Positions 5,452-7,763 of a DNA stretch of 7,763 nucleotides are shown piece after piece. The DNA comes from Nitrospira sp. (lineage in GTDB: Bacteria; Nitrospirota; Nitrospiria; Nitrospirales; Nitrospiraceae): positions 24,788 through 32,550 of the forward strand of contig JABMDE010000050.1 in the NCBI GenBank assembly GCA_015904055.1. Direction: 5' to 3'. Position 1 is the stretch's first letter, and each line of letters starts with the position of its first letter. The notes under the pieces are model-generated. The model ran no database searches. It was not told the origin of the DNA and worked only from the letters and a program-made list of their open reading frames with translations. The position numbers were made by a program, and so were the translations under genes.

Positions 5452-5631
5452 ATGTCAACGCAAGTCCGTAGCTGCCACAAATGTTTCCAGCTCATGTGGC
5501 TGACAGCCGATCAGTATGAACTCTTGGACGAAGGCACGATCCGTGCGAAATGTCCTCACTGTAGCGCGCTTGTTCGCTTCAAGTTGGTGACAGAGGGCCC
5601 GAACGCCACCGGGCCAAAGATGGGACACTGA
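5452..5631 (+). CDS. Small zinc-ribbon protein (two CxxC pairs), copy B
   Basis: This is the 59-residue counterpart of the copy A protein. C8-x2-C11 (here SCHKC) and C34-x2-C37 (KCPHC) are kept; the two replacements (Q9H, Q33K) both fall next to the cysteines and leave them intact. The ATG follows GAGG by 6 nt as in copy A. Most other nucleotide changes are silent, which supports a translated gene. Function unknown; a single bound zinc ion is the natural expectation from the motif. Confidence 0.8.
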   Translation: MSTQVRSCHKCFQLMWLTADQYELLDEGTIRAKCPHCSALVRFKLVTEGPNATGPKMGH

Positions 5632-5643
5632 CCATTACAAACA

Positions 5644-5713
5644 GTTGTGAGTTATACGTTTTGAGTTCGATTCGCTCCGATTCACTCATCACTCAAAACT
5701 TGAAACTCACAAC
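5644..5713. terminator. Inverted repeat between convergent genes, copy B
   Basis: Arms at 5644-5666 and 5691-5713 pair over 10 outer and 9 inner base pairs with a 4-nt internal region holding three mismatches. It is the counterpart of the perfect repeat in copy A and sits in the same gap between the zinc-ribbon and 140-aa genes. A bidirectional terminator is likely, though no T-run is seen. Confidence 0.55.
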
Positions 5714-5720
5714 TTCTCAA

Positions 5721-6143
5721 TCACATCCCGCGTCCTGCACCGTCTAACTCGGGTTTATTGCCAGGCAAAATCTTGAGAAGGGCAACCCGGTAGTCGGCCA
5801 TGTGCTTCTCATCGAGTCGCCCGACTTCGATCTCCTTGTCCTGCTTCATCCGTTCCAATTGATCGAGCAAGGCCAACAGGGACTGAACCGCCCCCAACAA
5901 CCTACCGGCTTCGAACGCCTCGAGAGATTCGATCAGCGAATGGTTGAGACTTCTGTATGGAGTCCCTGCACTCTGCGCCCTGATGCGTGATACCAGCTCC
6001 TCATAGTCTTCAATCGCTTCCGACTGAGGCTTGATACCAGCCGGCACCGCCGACAAATGGACAATCGGAGGAAGTTTGGCTGCATACATCTTAAGCCGAG
6101 AGGTCAGGCCTCCAATCACATCAAGAATGTCGGCAGTCTGCAT
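5721..6143 (-). CDS. Conserved 140-aa protein of unknown function, copy B
   Basis: This is the same unrecognised helical protein as in copy A, 140 residues, starting at the equivalent methionine with AGGGAAAG just upstream. Its start lies 8 nt after the rluD stop. Changes from copy A (for example Q28R, L31M, two in the KPQLEAT segment, R107Q, G120A, A124V, H127L) are scattered and conservative, while the long central helix (SLNHSLIESLEAFEAGRLLG) is untouched. That helix is therefore the most likely functional or oligomerisation surface (inference). Gene order places it last in the atpD-atpC-rluD run. Confidence 0.78.
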   Translation of the reverse strand: MQTADILDVIGGLTSRLKMYAAKLPPIVHLSAVPAGIKPQSEAIEDYEELVSRIRAQSAGTPYRSLNHSLIESLEAFEAGRLLGAVQSLLALLDQLERMKQDKEIEVGRLDEKHMADYRVALLKILPGNKPELDGAGRGM

Positions 6144-6151
6144 GGCTTTCC

Positions 6152-6886
6152 CTAAATGGTCGCGTTCGCACGCTCGTCATGGGTCAAGTGCTCAATCGCC
6201 ATAGACACAGTCTCCATATCCACTGGAAATGGCCTGGTGAACTCCTGGACCTCTCCGGTCGTAGGATGCTGAAACCCCAGCGTCCTGGCATGAAGCATCA
6301 CACGTGGAATCTCGATCGAATCAATTGCACATACCTTTTTCCCGCCGTAGGTCTGATCACCCAGAATAGGATGGCCCAGGGACGTAAGATGAACCCGCAA
6401 TTGATGTGTACGCCCGGTGCGCGGATAGAGCAAGACATGCGCGGCCAGCTTGCCGTATCGGCGATCGACGTGATACTCAGTTACGGATTCTTTAGGCCGC
6501 GCTGTTCGGGCAGAAAACTTCTTGCGCTCCTTCGAGTCTCGCCCGATGGCCAGTTCGATCAGACCGCGGCCTTTTTTGGGGACGCCCCAGATCAAGGCTT
6601 CGTACATCCGCGTGATGGTGTGGTCTTTGAATTGTGCGGCGAGGTGTCGGTGCGCCTGATCAGTCTTAGCAATGACCATGACGCCGGATGTCTCCTTATC
6701 CAACCGATGAACGAGACCGGGCCGTTCCTTTCCACCAATGGATGAGACCGTACCTCCAGAAGTTTGGAAGTGATGAAGCAGCGCATTCACCAATGTTCCA
6801 GTCCAATTGCCGGGGGCTGGATGCACGACAATCCCAGCCGGCTTGTTCAGAATGAGCAGCGCGTCATCTTCATACAGAACATCCAA
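6152..6886 (-). CDS. rluD: RluD-type pseudouridine synthase, catalytic part of frameshifted copy B
   Basis: This is the downstream fragment of a single rluD gene split by the 17-bp repeat at 6879-6912. It holds the full catalytic domain, including LNKPAGIVVHP, HRLDKETSG with the catalytic Asp and TGRTHQLRVHL. The apparent start is a TTG at 6886 that codes for an internal leucine in the whole protein, so it is not a natural start. Removing 17 bp joins it in frame to the 6895-7137 segment and gives 322 residues, normal for RluD, with the catalytic Asp at about 141 (Asp139 in E. coli RluD). The fragment ends 8 nt before the start of the 140-aa gene. Whether the frameshift exists in the organism is doubtful. 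Confidence 0.88.
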   Translation of the reverse strand: MDVLYEDDALLILNKPAGIVVHPAPGNWTGTLVNALLHHFQTSGGTVSSIGGKERPGLVHRLDKETSGVMVIAKTDQAHRHLAAQFKDHTITRMYEALIWGVPKKGRGLIELAIGRDSKERKKFSARTARPKESVTEYHVDRRYGKLAAHVLLYPRTGRTHQLRVHLTSLGHPILGDQTYGGKKVCAIDSIEIPRVMLHARTLGFQHPTTGEVQEFTRPFPVDMETVSMAIEHLTHDERANATI

Positions 6887-7137
6887 TGGAATGGCACATC
6901 CAATGGAATGGCCTCGCCCTTGAGCGCGAGCGGTTCCGGCTTCGGCACATCCATCGTAATCTTGTCGCCGGGCTTGATCTTCTGACTGGGCTTTACGATG
7001 ACATTGTTGATGCGGATACGGCCTAGCTCGATCAGCCGCTGAAGCGCAGACCGTGACATATCCCGTTCGCGGTTGACGAGAAAGACATCCAGCCGTTTCG
7101 GCTGTTCACCGGCCGTGATAAGAAATTCCGTGATCAT
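6847..7137 (-). pseudogene. rluD: RluD N-terminal S4-domain part, out of frame with the catalytic part
   Basis: The 96-residue reading starts MITEFLITAGEQPKRLDVFL and contains a typical S4 RNA-binding domain at about residues 13-60 (SRSALQRLIELGRIRINN, then KIKPGDKI). It matches RluD up to LKGEAIPLDV (residue 81), after which the 17-bp duplication shifts the frame into 15 unrelated residues and a stop. This is the true 5' end of rluD in the window and lies outside the duplicated block. The start is 66 bp after the atpC stop; no strong ribosome-binding site is visible. If the repeat is an assembly error the gene is intact as 6152-7137. Confidence 0.85.
6879..6912. repeat. 17-bp tandem duplication that breaks rluD
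   Basis: The unit acatccaatggaatggc occurs at 6879-6895 and again at 6896-6912, and only once in copy A (4023-4039). It begins at the first base after the last A/B difference, exactly where the identical 99-bp edge starts. Seventeen bases shift the frame. The position suggests two contig ends sharing 17 bp joined without merging. Confidence 0.85.
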
Positions 7138-7203
7138 GGAGACCCACGCTACTGGAGGGAGCAGCTAAATTCAACTGGGCTTGTACAGGAGGAAACTTGG
7201 GTG

Positions 7204-7626
7204 TCAGGCGTGGCCGGTCTTACGGGTGCGTTCGGCAATCTTCTTGCGAAGGCAGGCTTTTTCAAGGCTGATCTGGGCTTCTTTGACTTCAGAAGGCAGG
7301 CCTCCTGCCTGGAGCCGGTGTTCGGCCTCTTCTACCTTGGCCGTGGCGCGCTCGATGTCGATATCCTCCGCCTTCTCTGCAATTTCGGCCATCACGGTGA
7401 CTTTGGTTGGCGTCACTTCCGCGTAACCCCAGAGAATCACCATATGACTCGTTTGATCACCCACTCGATAACGGAGCTCTCCGATCTTCAAGGTCGAGAG
7501 AAAATGGCAGTGCCCGGGCAACACGCCGAACTCGCCTTCCGAGCCTGGCGCAATGACTTCATCCACCTGCTGGCTCAGCAGCTGCTTCTCCGGCGTCACC
7601 ACTTCTAACAGAATCTTTCCCGCCAT
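7204..7626 (-). CDS. atpC: F1Fo ATP synthase epsilon subunit
   Basis: The 140-residue protein is the epsilon subunit of the F1 motor, linking the gamma shaft to the c-ring and able to inhibit ATP hydrolysis. The N-terminal beta-sandwich (about 1-86) shows the family motif GSEGEFGVLPGH, and the C-terminal helical hairpin (about 88-135) is rich in Glu, Lys and Ala as usual. Length is normal. The ATG at 7626 follows a GAGG site by a few bases. It lies downstream of atpD, the usual order at the end of an atp operon, and upstream of rluD on the same strand with a 66-bp gap. It is present once, outside the duplicated block. Confidence 0.96.
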   Translation of the reverse strand: MAGKILLEVVTPEKQLLSQQVDEVIAPGSEGEFGVLPGHCHFLSTLKIGELRYRVGDQTSHMVILWGYAEVTPTKVTVMAEIAEKAEDIDIERATAKVEEAEHRLQAGGLPSEVKEAQISLEKACLRKKIAERTRKTGHA

Positions 7627-7634
7627 CTTTTCCT

Positions 7635-7719
7635 CGTGAAACGTAAAAGGTTAAAGGTAAAAGGTTCAAGAAAATGAGCAACGTTTGCTCGTTTCACCTT
7701 TCACATTTTACTTTTCACG
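7635..7719. repeat. Imperfect inverted repeat between atpD and atpC
   Basis: The segment starting cgtgaaacgtaaaagg (7635) pairs imperfectly with its complement ending at 7719, and the centre has a tight hairpin GAGCAA-CGT-TTGCTC (7676-7690). It fills the gap between the atpD stop (7723) and the atpC start (7626). It could attenuate or stabilise the transcript to set the beta-to-epsilon ratio, or be a dispersed repeat; the purine-rich aaaggt units look repeat-like. Confidence 0.55.
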
Positions 7720-7722
7720 CCG

Positions 7723-7763
7723 TTATACCTTCACTCCCATCTTCTCCGCCTTCGCAATGACTT
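7723..7763 (-). CDS. atpD: F1Fo ATP synthase beta subunit, last 12 codons
   Basis: The minus strand reads VIAKAEKMGVKV and a TAA stop. This resembles the C-terminal helix of the F1 beta subunit, which in many bacteria ends in a 'EAVEKAKKLG'-like stretch. The call rests mainly on position just upstream of atpC. The rest of the gene is beyond the right edge. Confidence 0.7.
   Translation of the reverse strand, partial: VIAKAEKMGVKV

Larger units (their letters stand above)
4122..6994. repeat. Copy B of the duplicated locus (permease to rluD)
   Basis: This is the second direct copy, with the same gene order as copy A but without the outer-membrane gene and palindromic element. It lacks the first eight bases of the permease gene, including its start codon, and runs without a break into the unduplicated 5' end of rluD and atpC. 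A 17-bp tandem repeat marks its right boundary (6879-6912). Confidence 0.9.

Noticed and set aside
262..6994. A genuine tandem gene duplication amplifying a metal transporter
   Set aside because: Equal 99-bp identical edges, loss of start codon at the junction and short repeats at both outer boundaries fit a joined strain bubble better. It remains possible until long reads are checked.
1..7763. CRISPR array, tRNA, rRNA, phage or toxin-antitoxin module
   Set aside because: I saw no regularly spaced repeats, no cloverleaf or CCA-type signatures, no integrase or transposase motifs and no paired small toxin/antitoxin genes.

Overview
The window looks like part of a GC-rich, Gram-negative bacterial chromosome. 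An outer-membrane beta-barrel gene, the F1-ATPase gene order (atpD then atpC, minus strand) and a characteristic intergenic palindromic repeat fit a Nitrospira-type (Nitrospirota) genome. The organism call is inference from recognition, not proof. The unique locus reads: end of a zinc/manganese ABC transporter ATPase (znuC-like), its permease (znuB-like), a GNAT acetyltransferase on the minus strand, a 59-aa two-CxxC zinc-ribbon protein divergent from it, and then, on the minus strand, a 140-aa unknown protein, an RluD-type 23S rRNA pseudouridine synthase, atpC and the tail of atpD.

The dominant feature is that the permease-to-rluD block is present twice in direct orientation: copy A about 262-4121 and copy B about 4122-6994. 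The copies are clearly diverged (mostly silent changes, proteins nearly identical), yet their outer edges are exactly identical. With the A/B junction placed after base 4121, the identical stretch is 99 bp at the right end of copy A (4023-4121 = 6896-6994) and 99 bp at the left end of copy B (4122-4220, matching 262-366 apart from a 6-bp insertion). Each copy also has a short tandem duplication at its outward boundary: 6 bp in copy A permease (338-349) and 17 bp in copy B rluD (6879-6912). I read this as two strain haplotypes of one locus laid end to end by a short-read metagenome assembler, not as a real tandem duplication. The consequence is that rluD is broken in both copies: A lacks the S4 domain, B is frameshifted by the 17-bp repeat. 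Removing the repeat restores one 322-aa RluD.

If that is right, the window gives a two-strain comparison. Haplotype A carries about 1 kb between the permease and the acetyltransferase: a secreted 217-aa outer-membrane barrel gene with its own promoter-like sequence and ribosome-binding site, followed by a 122-bp palindromic repeat. Haplotype B has only 13 bp between the same two genes. The 59-aa zinc ribbon, its leader hairpin, and the inverted repeat between the zinc ribbon and the 140-aa gene are retained in both.

Genes acting together: the ATPase and permease (17 bp apart) form one metal importer; atpD, atpC, rluD and the 140-aa gene run in one direction, with the last two closely coupled (7-8 nt between stop and start). 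I see no defence system, CRISPR array, tRNA, rRNA or transposase gene. I did not find a convincing undescribed multi-gene system; the most useful results are the assembly signature and the strain-variable insertion.
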